Assembly (NCBI GenBank): GCA_002205965.3
Contig: NADL03000707.1
Coordinates: forward strand, 1-64,000
Source: Kappaphycus alvarezii
Taxonomy: Eukaryota; Rhodophyta; Florideophyceae; Gigartinales; Solieriaceae
Direction: 5' to 3'
DNA length: 64,000 nt
The stretch's first letter is position 1, and every line of letters starts with the position of its first letter. Under the pieces are notes generated by a model. It saw only the letters and a list, made by a program, of their open reading frames with translations, ran no database searches and had not been told where the DNA came from. The position numbers were made by a program, and so were the translations under genes. Below, one piece after another: positions 1 through 10,850 of the stretch.

Positions 1-982
1 CCATCCAAGATCATCTGCAGATATTGACGGGCAGATTCTTCCCTGCAACTGTTCGGAACCCATAGGATTTTTTGTTTTTTGTCCGAATTCCACCGAAATG
101 TCTGACAGCCTGACGCTCTATCTATTGCAAACGATCTTAACCTAATGACTTAATTTTCTCCCCTGCATAGAGTCACACAGGCGTTTGGAAATTTAAAAAT
201 CTCACTACGACAGCAGCTGGTAATTTGGGTATGCAGCAGCGTTGAAGCGAGCAGAGGAAGACGCTAACGATCATATTAAATCCAAGGTTATAAAAATCTA
301 GACAGTAATGACGATAGCGAGGTATAATTATATTGTTCGGACGAGGCTACGAATAACTTCATATTCGTTCGGTTTGCACGAGTGAGGAAGTTGAAATTAT
401 CTCCTATCGAGTCCACCACAGACTGATCACCAGAAAAACTTAGTATTCGTCAACAAGAAGCACGACCTATGTGTCGCACGTGTCGTTTTCTCGAAGAATA
501 CTGCAATATTTGAGCATGAGAGCTTCAAATGTGCATTTTTAACATCGCTTGAAGCGCCTCTTACAATTTCTCGGAGAGCATCATGAGTACAAAAATTGTT
601 TCTCCAGAAGGTAAACTCGTTCCTGATGAAGATAATCAACGCCATCTTGTGGTTTATTTCTGTACACCACTGAGAAAGTCGTTGTTGAGGTCGACTTTTT
701 CGAGTACCAAATCCCATGCTGATTCATCTACTAGCAGAAGATTTGTGGATAATATCTTCAAAAAGCCTGTGTTAACCTCTTCGAATATTCAAGGCCTTCG
801 TGGTGTTGGAATCTCTCCTTCACTGGCCTCAATTTACTCCACCGAGCGACGCAAGAGTCCCTATTTTACTTTCTAATAAACAGAAACAATCCAGAAGTTT
901 CTGGCCAGAATTGAACGGACTCACCAGATCCCACCTATCGTGTTTACTCAGTGTGTCGGGCTTCTCTTTCATCGTTGTCAAT
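1..982. other. No gene recognised (within duplication)
   Basis: Overlapping frames of up to 97 codons exist on both strands around 427-876. They resemble nothing I know, and the plus frame gains a 1-bp insertion near its start in copy 2. I see no signal beyond the duplication itself. Confidence 0.5.
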
Positions 983-1290
983 GGGGAAAGGTTTCGGTAA
1001 TTAACTATATAGGGAAACGTCCAAAGTATCCAAAATTTTTCCAGACAACCGAAATTGAATCGAAAACGTATCAGACACAGTAATCGGGGAGAAGATACGA
1101 TTGTTAAAAGGCCCATTTAGGGACGGTCATCAAGCAGGCCGCATTGGACATGATGGCTGTTGCAGCATGCCTTTGCGTCAACGCCCAGAACCTTTCCTAA
1201 GTCTCCATTGCCATCACGGCCTTTAGCACCGTCATCCAGCATCGAGAATAAATACAGGTGCCAACCTCCAAGATTGGAAATTGTGACATG
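983..1290 (-). mobile_element. 5'-truncated non-LTR retrotransposon 3' end (old copy)
   Basis: 983-1116 is a diverged copy of the family's 3' UTR in reverse, starting ggggaaaggttt and continuing ccagacaaccg. 1117-1290 is the reverse complement of the terminal coding region. Its ORF-end segment (catcatgtccaatgcggcctg on the minus strand) matches the plus-strand master copy at 13995-14030. Coding and UTR parts together show that the short repeat scattered through the window is the tail of this retrotransposon. It is diverged and clearly old. The duplicate is at 38080-38390. Confidence 0.8.
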
Positions 1291-2190
1291 AATAAGCTTA
1301 ACTCTGGTAAAGGTCACGATAAATATTTATATCTACTCTGCGTTGAGTTTCGCGACACAACCAAAGAGGATATCGGATTACTGTGCATTTTACTGAAGAT
1401 ATGTCCGTCGATACCCTTTTTTTGTAGATCAGTGTGGACTCACTTAAGTTTTAATTTAAGTTCAGGTGGTACTCCACACTACGAGAAAGAAGAGGAGGGC
1501 TTTCAAACAAAAGAGCTGAATTGGAGGTCACTGCAAATGCGTAGTGTTTTCGCCATTGACAACCGAGCATATCCGACACCCGTTCTATTGACCGATTTGT
1601 GAGAGTTCTCAAATTTTTGACGACAGGTAACGCTGCCTGCTTCCAGCTCACATGATTTGAGATTGAGGGGGGACTAGCCTACTTACCCTCAAAGCTTGTT
1701 CAATAACACGGAAAAACGAAAAATTACCCAGTCCCCTAAGCACATTTTTAAGCGATAACCTGAAGGAATTCTCTTTACGTGCAGAAACAGACTTCTGCTA
1801 CGTTTCCCTTTTCACTTCCTTTCCTTTTGTTTCTCCCTTCACTTCTTATTTTCTTTCGCTCGACAAAATTTACATTTCCTTACGCTCTTTTTTCCTCTTT
1901 TTATGTCCATTATCTTCTCCTTTGACAGTAACTCTTTTATTTTTCGCCGTTCGTTTTAATCTTTCTCGCTCCAAAACATCTTTGTCCATACGCAACATTT
2001 CTACACGTGATTTCCGTGATAAATACCCGTTTTTTGAAGGCGGTTTTCACTAATTCTGACTTCTGTACAAGATCGGTTTCTTCCTATTTTTTTATTTGTT
2101 TGGCCTGGTAATCTTACCCTCTTGGCGCTTTTTAAACCCGTCGGGCGCCACATAAAATTTTTCCACGTTTATTCAAAAACAAAAACTTGA
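1291..2190. other. No gene recognised (within duplication)
   Basis: Pyrimidine-rich, especially 1790-1990. A plus frame covers 1258-1602 in both copies but has no recognisable domain. I see nothing else. Confidence 0.45.
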
Positions 2191-2880
2191 AAATTCACAT
2201 ACCTCCTTGCCGGTCATCATGCACGGACTCCCACTCTCGCCCCATTTCCAGAGCCTGGTATCCTCTCCTCCCACCGCCTACCCTCCATTCCTTCGAGCCA
2301 ACCGATGTATGGGACTACCCTCGTCGTCAACCAGGAAACGTCTGATGGAGCTTGTTGCTCGTCATCTGGTGGGAGATCGAAGCTCAGAAATCAGCAGGGA
2401 GGACTTGGAGAAAGAGAATGGCTATACAGAAAAGTACTTCGAGGAGTGAGTAGCCGCGTAGCTAGTGTATGGAATGGAAGAAGAGGAGGCTGTTGGGGTT
2501 CAAGGGAGAAGACGAGGAGGCTGGGAAGGAAGAGAAGGAAGATGGGCAGTCTTCGCATGAAAAGGGGGGTGTCAATCCGGGTCATATAGGAGAAGTAATG
2601 AATTGGTTTTGAACAGTTGGCCATGGACCGGGATGGAGGGGTTTTACGTGAGCTTTATTCATTACAGGAAGGGACAGACAACTGTAAGCCATCCACGAGT
2701 ATTTGTGGGGAGTTCATGGGTATTTCTAATGTCTTAAGGGCTAGCTAGGTTTTTGTCTTGAGGGTGAAGATTTTGAGGAGCAGATTCACTCAGTTTCTTT
2801 CAAGTATCTTTTTTCAAATTCTTTGCATCCGCATGAAGTCTTTTCCTACTTTTATGGTGCTTTAGTAGTTTTGTCGAGAA
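2190..2880 (+). pseudogene. Unrecognised, broken protein-coding remnant, copy 1
   Basis: The better preserved duplicate (39300-40020) shows one frame that is open apart from a few stops. Here extra indels shift the frame, so the same peptides are spread over two or three frames. The segment containing RKRLMELVARHLVGDRSSE is kept at 2330-2449. An acidic Glu-rich stretch follows, then a segment about a 'YLFSNSLHPHEVF' motif near 2805-2850. I do not recognise the family. Confidence 0.4.
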
Positions 2881-3419
2881 TTCAGTGTGGAATTTATTAT
2901 AGCTAATAAGCTTATTCCATGAGACGGAAAGCAAGTTTGGCGTCAACTTCAAACCAAGACCTTAAACTAGCTTTCTAGCCTTTAAAATGGTGGTAGAGCC
3001 TGCTTTTTAGAATCGGTTACTAGATTAGTCACTCAGCTCTCACGTCCACTCCTTGCCATTGTCCATTACCGTCGACTGTAGCACTTAAGTCGTTCGCAAC
3101 GACTCTCAGATCGGGCAGGTAGTGGTTCTTTTTTCGTTACCAACCATTTCACCATATAACACACCTTCCCATGAACAACGCGGATTCCGCTCTAAAGATG
3201 CACTAGAGATCACAGCTCCTCTCTCATACCTTTTCATTCCTGTTGTTTACGGAAAAACTACGGCGCGGCTGGTGGGAGCACTGAAATCCGGATTCGCTCA
3301 TTCTAGAATCGCGGCCACACGGAGCCGGCTTGGAACCCGTACTGAGGCGATTACCGAACCGCAAGAATTTCCTCTTTGCTTTGGAGACTGTTCTTAGCAA
3401 CGTTTAAAACACCAACCCT

Positions 3420-3735
3420 CGCACCACTTGGGGACTGCCGCAACACCCGGTGAGTTACAGAGAAAAATTGAGGCTGGATGACTGGTGGCAGGCACGACAA
3501 TTTTACCGTGTTGGTCACCAACGTAGAAATTGGGAAAAATCAAAAGTTGTGTCACCAACAGTTTTCAGAACACATTGGTTCGATAGTCACCCTGTGGGTT
3601 CCAGCTGATCACATTACAGTGAATGAAGCCCCTGTTTTCGCTCTTTTCAGAATAAGGGTGTGTGGGTGGTTTAATTTTGAAGATATCGTGGCTGATATCC
3701 AGCACCGTGATGTACAGTGTGGAACCTAGCTGATG
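3420..3735 (+). pseudogene. Unrecognised coding-like fragment, copy 1
   Basis: A frame from about 3478 encodes a peptide around DNFTVLVTNVEIGKNQKL. The duplicate at 40587-40823 adds codons upstream (YREKLRLDDWW) through an 8-bp indel. The TVLV segment recalls the cytosolic domain of CSC1/OSCA-type channels, but that rests on a handful of residues. A perfect splice-donor hexamer, GTGAGT, lies just upstream at about 3450, so this could be an exon. Treat as unidentified. Confidence 0.25.
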
Positions 3736-4845
3736 GATGGCCACAAGAGACGCTCAGAATGTTCCTTAAGAGGCCGAAGTGAAATCGCCCATGAAATACG
3801 CGGCGTTTGACGTCACTGCCACTGCAGTGGACCTTCTCACAAGCCATGTGCATTCATAAACCCAAATGCACTACAAATCCCAGCCATATTTGCTTCAATC
3901 TTGTTGCTGTTTTTTGCAGTAAACTAGTTGCGCAGCTGCTTTCAGCTCGATTGAGCCCCGGGATCCCGATAGCTGTTCCCGACTCGAGTGAGCACTAAAA
4001 TCTTTAGTTCTTGGGAGAAGTGTAGATTTGGGAAGAACTAGAGAGGAGTCGACGAAAAAAGGAGGGGTTGAGGAACACCACAAGCTCGACACAGCGCAGC
4101 GGCACTGAGGCGGACCCGAGGTAGGAAGGAAGTGCGCTGGCGTGTGACAAGGTGGAAGGCAAGAGGGTCAGTTTGCGTGTGTGGAGAAATCTATGCCAGA
4201 GATATCTGCGTTAATTTTTTTTTATCCTTCACATCCTCAAATGATTCCCCGCCTCCGTAGGCTCCAAATTGTTTCTTCTGGGATCATTTTCTCACATTCT
4301 GCCAGTCCGCCCGAATACAAGCCCATGCTCTCCAGATTCTAGCCATAGCGCACTGACAATCGCTTCTGCACACTGAACATCGTCATCGATACATACACTG
4401 GACAACTGCTGTCATTCTACATCTTATTCAGTCTTTCCTTCTTCCTCCTCTCCCTTGTGCCCTACCTCAATACGCATGAAACGCACTGCACCACCAGCAC
4501 ATCCAGATTCTCACAGTCAAGCATTCTTATATCAAAAGCCATCCTATTTTCCTCTCGCATCCTCTGCCTTTCTACGCTGAACGTCACACTCACAGGAACA
4601 TTCGCTACCCACTGTTTCAAACTCACTCACCGCTCTAAATCCTATCTAAGAAGAGCCTTTACCTCATCAAATCACGACTAAATGGTTCGCAAGCTCAGGG
4701 TCACCTCCGCGGGGAATCACCCTGCAGCCATGTTTCCATCGAGCTGTTCGACCGCCTCGAATGGGATCTCGAGAGAAGGCGCCACCATCATCCGCCTAAA
4801 GGGACAGGGTCTAAGAGTACAAAACGTTGCGATCGGTAACTTTTC
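3736..4845. other. No gene recognised (within duplication)
   Basis: Identical or nearly so in both copies. Short frames on both strands, none with a recognisable domain. It could be 3' flank or regulatory DNA of the minus-strand gene that ends at 4846. Confidence 0.4.
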
Positions 4846-6297
4846 TTAGCTTAAATTCCCTGCAAGTTGGCAGCCTTCCACCTTCTCCCTCGGCAAAAAC
4901 TTCCCATTCAATCCTTTCATAACCTTCGCTGTCTGTCTTCGGAAGGGATATCTCGCCAGGTTCTGCGTATGCCTCCTCAAGACTTTCTTATGCCTCAGTC
5001 TTTCCAGAGCATGGGCCCTATTTCTTCGCGATTGTTCCTCCTTCGCTCCAATTGGTTCCACACCTGACATTTTTGTCTCATTCTGTTCTCCCTGCCCAGC
5101 TCGAAAACCATAGCTCCAGACTTGGAGCTCACTCCACATTCAACTTCTGTCCCACCATGGGCAATTTGGCTACCAAATCCTGCCGCTTGCATCGCTGTCC
5201 CATATTGCAAGTTTCTCGTCTGGACTGGAAACAAATCCACCGACGTGAACTCATTCTCGTGTGCTCCATTTACAGAAGACAACGGCCTCTCTTGACAAAA
5301 TGATGCCCCGTGCATGCGCATGAACAGCCCGGATCCACGGATTGTACATGAAGACTTCTTGAGGCTCTTCACACCGATTCTATTGGGCATCGCCGGAGCC
5401 ACCCCAACTGCTGCACCACTTGTCGCTTTATTCCAATTCAGATTCCCTTTGGACCCAGATGCCTTCCCAAACCAATTTTTTTGCAATGATATTGGAGCAA
5501 TAGTGGAAACAACGGAGGAGCTTGGGACCGAAGACGTCGCGACAGCTGGAACAGGATGTGCGGCAATGTACCTTTTTTTGTCCAATTGCTGCGGTATCAT
5601 TACTAACCCCAAATGTGGGGTAGCCTTATTAAGTTGCCTTCTCGCAAACGTCATCGCAATCGATGTGAACCAAGGCGTAATTGGGGGAAAGGTTTGGGTG
5701 TTTTACTATTGGAAGATATATCCGATCGATCCCATGGTTTTCCAGACAACCGCAATCAACTCAAAAAGGGTATACCGGCACAGTCGTAATTTGAAGGGCT
5801 GCGTTGTTCGAACGGTCTTGCTGGACAGAAATACTTGGAGACTCTGGAGGGCATGATTGTTGACCATCAATATTTGGCGGCAGTTTGAGAAACGAGGTGG
5901 AGCCTGGGTTGGATCTTGCATGAGTGTCACCATGTTTTTTGAGGGAAGATTCTGATGCGGCACGAGTCAAACACTGATCAGAACGAGCTAGATCTAGGAT
6001 AGCCACCACAACAACACGATTGACGGCAAAGACAAGGCTATTGTAGTACGATGCAGACCCAGGGAGATATAATGGATTGCCGCTCTTCAAGAGTGTATTA
6101 ATCTCGCCTTGAGTTCCTTCGATATGTTCCAATCTTTCTTTGACGTCTTCAGGGGTCCTCCAACTGACGGAAGTAGTGTGGGTATGATTTGATGAGTTGT
6201 AATTGTCGCATAGAATCGTGGATCTACTGTCAAAGCAATTCTTTAGAGAAAAAAGGGCTGGGAGACGGTTGAAGATCATGCATAAGGCTGTTGGCAT
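4846..6297 (-). pseudogene. CCT-motif-like protein gene split by a retrotransposon tail, copy 1
   Basis: The 5' part is 6297-5785 and the 3' part 5682-4846. Between them sits a 102-bp non-LTR tail flanked by CGTAATT on both sides. Removing the insert and one CGTAATT joins the two frames exactly, giving a protein of about 450 residues. Its C-terminal ~40 residues are basic: RLRHKKVLRR, LARYPFRRQTAK, then GLNGKF. This is the spacing of the CCT motif (R..K+..R....RY..R...A....GKF) seen in plant and stramenopile transcription-related proteins. Copy 1 also lacks one C near 5058 relative to copy 2, which shifts the frame just before the basic motif. The N-terminal half has no recognised domain. The true start may lie upstream or in another exon. 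Confidence 0.5.
5683..5784 (-). mobile_element. 102-bp non-LTR tail insertion with 7-bp TSD
   Basis: This is the family 3' UTR only, reverse orientation, from 3' end (gggggaaaggtttggg) to a 5' truncation at ggtataccggcacagt. CGTAATT occurs at 5676-5682 and 5785-5791 as the target-site duplication. It splits the CCT-like gene. The same insertion is at the matching place in copy 2 (42836-42937), so it happened before the block duplicated. Confidence 0.85.
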
Positions 6298-6489
6298 CGG
6301 GCATGCCTCGGTTCAGCTATTGATTCGTGTCAGAATGGCTCGAATTAGGACATGGGCTACCAAAACTAGCGGTGATGTGGTTAAAAAAAGGCGAAGTTCC
6401 GGGCGGGGGGTTGTAGAACATTCTTGCAGAAGCTTCAAGATAACTGCTGTGTAGACGCCACTTCTAAATGATACATACCATTACACAGG

Positions 6490-6765
6490 TCACAGTTGCT
6501 TGTCGAAATCCGATTGCGTCCGGGGAGCTAGGCGCATGACCAGCCTAAGACGATCCGCCGCCGTCCATTCTTTCAACAATACAGAGAGTGTCGGAACGGC
6601 AGAAACTCCTCCAAGACGCAGCTTCATTCCATCATCAATTTTCGCCCAGTTTTGAGCACATACCCACAGCTCATATTCAGGGGGGAATGTTTGGGATAAA
6701 TGGGTTGGTTCACTTAGTTGACCTGATAACAGCGATCGCAGACGAGGCCTACCTTGGGTAGCCAC
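6490..6765 (-). CDS. Hypothetical exon-like ORF upstream of the CCT-like gene, copy 1
   Basis: An open frame of 91 codons with a composition unlike random sequence, including LLKEWTAADRLRLVMRLAP. It is unchanged in copy 2 (43643-43918). It lies on the same strand upstream of the split gene and could be a 5' exon of it. I could not find a convincing donor/acceptor pair between 6490 and 6297. Function unknown. Confidence 0.3.
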   Translation of the reverse strand: MATQGRPRLRSLLSGQLSEPTHLSQTFPPEYELWVCAQNWAKIDDGMKLRLGGVSAVPTLSVLLKEWTAADRLRLVMRLAPRTQSDFDKQL

Positions 6766-6809
6766 TTAATACCTGAGAACGGAGGTTTCCTGGAATATAT
6801 GCACTTTCA

Positions 6810-6944
6810 AGGGAGCATAGTTCCTTCCCCATTACTGTGTCGGTATACCCTTTCTGAGTTGATTGCGGTTGTCTGGAAAACCATGGGATAGACCGGATAT
6901 ATCTTCCAAGAGTAAAACACCCAAACCTTTTCTCCCTTTACTAG
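6810..6944 (+). mobile_element. Non-LTR retrotransposon 3' UTR copy
   Basis: Plus orientation, running gggagcatagttccttcccc through tataccctttctgagttg to aaacacccaaaccttttctccc. It is a nearly full-length tail, close to the master copy at 14053-14176. The duplicate is at 43963-44097. Confidence 0.85.
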
Positions 6945-7130
6945 CTGAACCGCAGCCCATGCTGATAAGTTACAGAAATATAAGGAGTTTATGGCCGGAA
7001 TACCCTGCAGCAGGCCGTTCCCCGTTCTTATCCCCGCGCTCGGAGGTTGGCACCCGTAAGCGTTCCGAACTACCACGTAAGCGGCACGGAAGGCCGTCAC
7101 CAGAGCCCCCGACTAATTCTCTGGGGTAAA
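6945..7130 (+). pseudogene. Fragment of the non-LTR C-terminal endonuclease domain
   Basis: One plus frame reads ADKLQKYKEFMAG, then FPVLIPALGGWHP, followed by stops. This matches the C-terminal domain of the full element, where the same order occurs as AKQRRYQSF and VPISTLGGWHPDA at about 13800-13895. The K..KY segment is part of the nuclease core in this family type. It lies just downstream of a 3' UTR copy, the reverse of the order inside one element, so at least two insertions or a rearrangement are needed. The duplicate is at 44098-44283. Confidence 0.6.
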
Positions 7131-8214
7131 TGATATTTTACTTGAATGACACTGCCGCGTTGATGGAAACTTCCGACATCATCTTACTCCTGGAATCAGC
7201 CTTCTTTGCTCCATTCCTTCTCCACTCCCCCTTATTTGGCTACAGATATTACAAAGACTCGTTTGTTACGTCTAATAGATCCCATCGCGCAAGTACAACT
7301 ACACATGAAGTCCAACCAGAAGATTATATTCTGCCATTGATTGATGAAATAAAGTGGGGGTAAGCTCCAACAGTAGTTGATGCCTTCCAATGGCAAGATA
7401 TGTTCTCTACGAATCATACCCGGAATGGCCCAGCTCCTGCAACCATTTCTCTACCACCATTCCTCCACATCCACTACTTTTCAAAGACTTCCTTACCCCG
7501 TAGAGCTCTATGAAAGCCGTTTCTACCATCACATTCCATTCTGCTCCCTGAAACCACCTATAACTATCCAGGATACTGGTTTCATCAACCATCCTGATCC
7601 TTCAAGCCAAATCCTTCGGTTGGAGTTCCTCCGGTCGCCACCGCCGTTTTCGCAGCAGGCCTCTTGTCGCTCCGAGCTTCCATTTTTGTTTTTCGTCTTG
7701 CAATCGCCCCATTATTTCTGGCTTTTGTCTCATTGCCAGGAGCTATCGGTAAACATATTCCCGCTCTCCCAATGGAACTCAAATTTTCACAGCGCATATC
7801 CCCTGCTTCTGCCACACCCTCTTATCACATCCGTATTCAAATGTAGCCTCAAATACCTCCTCATCAAGGCCCAAACACGCTTTCTCAAGCGCTCTGTGCT
7901 TCTCATACTATTCCAGAATGACTTACCGCCCTCCATCTCTCGTACGGAACATCTCATGAAATCCCATCCTCAGTTCGGTTGTCCCTCTGAAATGTATCTG
8001 GCACAGCCTCCCAGTCGTTCTCTTTGATTCGTCGCATTCTGCACGAGCCCTGCCATCACTCTTCCGAATCTCGCTCTGTTATAGTCCCAATGAAGTGATA
8101 AGCTGCGGTTTCTGCTTCCACCTTCTCCCTCCGACGTGACGCGTCGAAAGCCTCCTGCTAGGTTGTCGCCCACTCTTCCCTTAAACTCATCTTGGTCGCC
8201 GCCTCTATCTGAAG
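7131..8214. other. Weakly coding-like stretch, no gene assigned
   Basis: A 216-codon plus frame (7377-8027) is present unchanged in copy 2 (44531-45181) but shows only Pro/Ser/Leu-rich composition and no domain. The minus strand carries peptides such as STERLRKRVWALMRRYL interrupted by stops, and could be a downstream continuation of the Pro-rich gene. I cannot choose between them. Confidence 0.25.
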
Positions 8215-9412
8215 CTACCACTCCCACTTTCCCTCCGGATAACCTCTTCCTTTCGGCAGATCGCTAATTTCGCCTCTCTTTCTCGAGAGGCCACCAAGGA
8301 ATCGGACCCATTGAGGTTTGCTGCTGCAGAGGTGCTTGGTCAGTCCGACCCAGACTCCCAGTTGTCCTTTCAGACTCGGTACTGCATCTCCATGGTCCCT
8401 TTTATCTCCAGGGGTCAAAGCACTTCCTAAGACGGTGACGGCGGAGAAACATAAGCACAATTTCCTCCGCCGAGACCCGACGGACAGGGCAGCTCCTTGT
8501 CTCTGCCACCAGTCGTACTGCCAAAGCCAGCCTCAGTCACTGGCGTGCTGATAATACCAATTTCGGGTATGACTCCTAGCGAAGGACGAAACCCTACCGC
8601 TCCCCCAGCGAATGATAGATGTTGGGAAAGAGGGCGTGAGGAAGATCCTGCCGAGACAGGGGTGCGCGTGGGGCTCAAGATTTTGTACAAGAGCAGACGG
8701 GGTCTCCGACCCGGTATCACCGGAAGGCTGGCATGATCTGCTCGGGAGGTTCCCGCTTTGATTAGGCGGAGGAGATGATAATAACGGGTCGGTAATGGGC
8801 CGAGGGTCCAAGCTGGTTTCGACATCGGGGGAAGGATCAGTGTTTTGTCGGATGGTGGCGCCTGAGTTCAGCGCGGCTGAGGGTTGATGATCTGGGCGTG
8901 CTTGTATAGTGCAATGACCATTGAAGTTGTAGTAGTCTGCGAGTGAAAATTGTGGAAAGCAAGTCAGTGTAAGTCTCACTTGGGAATTTAGAATTTGGAG
9001 ATGGCGGAACAAGGATGATTATTTAACTTACGGTAATGCTCGATGTAGGTAGTAACGGCCGGTAGATGAATATGGGAGGCTTGATTGCGGCGATCATGCG
9101 TGGAAGTTGGTTGGTGATTGGGGGTGGGGGGAAGATTCAGAGTGGAAAACTCGCCAGGAGTAGAGTGGCGATCGGGTGAGGGATGTGCTTGAGATTGGAG
9201 AAGCGGATAAATAGTAGGTTGGGAAGGAGGATTGGTGGTCGGTTGGGCCGGGGATTGTCATAGACTATTCGAGGGCGAGGGTTGTTCATGGCAACGGGCG
9301 TAAGAAGAAGAAGGAAAGAGGCTGGAGAGGAATAGACAAGAAAGTGTTCTGAAAAGGAGTGAAGTGGGCGGCGTGGAATGACTTGAGTGGTAATGACGGA
9401 AAGAGCGTGCAA
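8215..9412 (-). pseudogene. Pro/Ser-rich spliced gene, copy 1 (frame-damaged)
   Basis: The minus strand encodes a low-complexity protein rich in Pro, Ser and Gly. A first exon from about 9412 (MHALSVITTQ) includes PRPRIVYDNPRPNRPP. A 95-nt GT-AG intron spans 9031-8937. The second exon begins YYNFNGHCTIQ and continues through PLLSSPPPNQSGNLPSRS and GGGNCAYVSPPSP. Copy 1 breaks frame in exon 1, at a TGA near 9094, and near 8660-8470. Copy 2 (45367-46443) is open at some of these points and broken at others. Function unknown; the composition suggests a disordered protein. The 5' end may continue to about 9958. Confidence 0.45.
8937..9031 (-). other. Spliceosomal intron, copy 1
   Basis: On the minus strand the donor GTAAGT begins at 9031. 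The acceptor, after a pyrimidine-rich run ending TTTTCACTCGCAG, ends at 8937. Splicing joins ...IEHY to (H)YYNFNGHC and bypasses the stops in the intron. Length 95 nt. The duplicate intron has the same sites. Confidence 0.65.
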
Positions 9413-9445
9413 AGCAGGGTGTGAGGTAGAGAAGAGGAAAACGGA

Positions 9446-9958
9446 TCAGATTCGGTGGCCGCTTCGAAGCGGCAAAGCCTTAAATGACGTGAGGTGCTTT
9501 TGAATACTCTTAATTGTTCTTTTGGCTAGGGTTAAAGGTCGAGATATAGGGACCTGCTGGTAGGTGTGCGTAGGAGGTGATGGCTTGGGTCCGTGTAAGG
9601 AGAAAGAGAGGATTAACGGAAGTATGAGTAGCGTGGAGGACGATTGAAAATGATGATAATGTAATATTGATGAAGAGGGGAGGAGGAGCGCATGGATCGG
9701 GGGTGGGTGCGGACGTTCGAAAGAGTGACGGTTGGTCCGGCGAAAAGAGGTAATAGGAAAGCGGGAGAAAAGGGATTGAAGTGAGCAAACTGAAAGTGTC
9801 AGGGGCGAAGGCACGATACTGTCGTCAGGGGAAGGTAGCAAAACAACATAACACTTGACTCCGTCGGTGACTTGGTTACACCTTGGTCTGCTTGATGTGG
9901 AGGCTCGCCAAAGTATTGGGTAGCGCCTCAGATCGTAGTGTGACGGGCGCCCACCCAA
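9446..9958 (-). CDS. Possible 5' part of the Pro/Ser-rich gene
   Basis: A 170-codon minus frame, Pro/Ser-rich like the gene downstream. Only its 3' part is inside the duplication; the break at 9598 falls within it. Copy 2 therefore lacks this upstream sequence and has a retrotransposon tail instead. It is not certain that it is translated or joined to the downstream exons. Confidence 0.25.
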   Translation of the reverse strand: MGGRPSHYDLRRYPILWRASTSSRPRCNQVTDGVKCYVVLLPSPDDSIVPSPLTLSVCSLQSLFSRFPITSFRRTNRHSFERPHPPPIHALLLPSSSILHYHHFQSSSTLLILPLILSFSLHGPKPSPPTHTYQQVPISRPLTLAKRTIKSIQKHLTSFKALPLRSGHRI

Positions 9959-10381
9959 ACTGTAGGACTACCAATCAGTGGAAAGTACTGTACAAACGAA
10001 GTGCTTTCCCTTAGATATGCATTGTGATCACATGGAGCTCGAAGCGTCCCTGCAATGTCATCATTGATGGCGTCGCCCGGACACTTCGAGCTCATTACTG
10101 TACCACGACCATATCTTTCAAATATTAAGCACCTCACATTCCCCCCCCCGACTTCGCAATGTTGCACATACTGTACATATTACAGTGATAAAAACAAAAC
10201 ACACCCCTGTACTACGATAAACAGTCATTGTCCTAACATACCAATGTTATCTGGGATTGCAGCCAATCTTATTTTCCAATCATTAAAAAAGCCATAGTTT
10301 TCCCCCTTGTCCTAATTTGGCTTTAATTTGCAAAGCTACTGGAAGATTTGCAAAGCCGCTGTGGGAATGGCGCTTGCAGTA

Positions 10382-10429
10382 CAGAACTGTACAGAATTGT
10401 AGTGTACTGTACAATTCTGTACAGTTCTG
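10382..10429. repeat. Perfect 20-bp inverted repeat, 8-bp spacer
   Basis: The arms are cagaactgtacagaattgta (10382-10401) and its exact reverse complement (10410-10429). The arms themselves contain the palindromic TGTACA and AATT-centred cores. It could form a strong cruciform or RNA hairpin. No terminal-repeat transposon could be tied to it. Confidence 0.9.
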
Positions 10430-10850
10430 GGAGTATCCTTTTAATTCAAAGACTCCAGAATTTGACCTGTGCATGCCTTACGTATGAATGCAAGCATGCT
10501 ACGACATCTGCGCCTGCAGGTCGCAGCGCATTATTGTCAGTAGTACCTGTTATAGAATAAGGCAGCACTTCTAATTGCAGGATCATGTAATCGCCGCAAT
10601 GACGATGTTTCTCGCGTTATACGAGTGTTGCGGCAGGGCCTGCGGTAACTGTACTTGGCGAGATGTGGCCTTGAGCAGAAGTATGGGCAATTGTAATGTC
10701 GACAAAAATATCACTGATGTAAAGACCATAGGCACACGGAATGTAGATGTCTATCCGTAATATCGATGAAGACACCCCCTTTTCCCCGTGGGTGTATTCG
10801 CTTGAAAAACTTCCGGTGTAAGCGCGATACACACAGTGAGCGATGCGACG

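Larger units (their letters stand above)
1..9598. repeat. Segmental duplication, copy 1 (left end cut by window)
   Basis: Directly repeated at 37083-46753. Homology starts at the first base of the window, so the true left end may lie outside. It ends here in the shared run tgggtccgtgtaa at 9586-9598, after which the copies diverge. Long stretches, for example about 3780-5050 and 5060-7190, look identical by eye. About 1-3780 and 7200-9600 carry many 1-15 bp indels and few substitutions. The block carries the split CCT-like gene, the Pro/Ser-rich gene and three non-LTR tails, so those insertions predate the duplication. Confidence 0.95.

Noticed and set aside
583..876. 97-codon plus frame, copy also at 37692
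   Set aside because: No recognisable family; an indel changes its start between copies, and an equally long frame overlaps on the other strand.
7377..8027. 216-codon plus-strand frame kept in both duplication copies
   Set aside because: No domain or convincing composition. The copies are almost identical here, so conservation of the frame is not independent evidence.
9446..9788. Overlapping long frames on the minus strand taken as separate genes
   Set aside because: Low-complexity Pro/Ser-rich DNA keeps more than one frame open; at most one is real.
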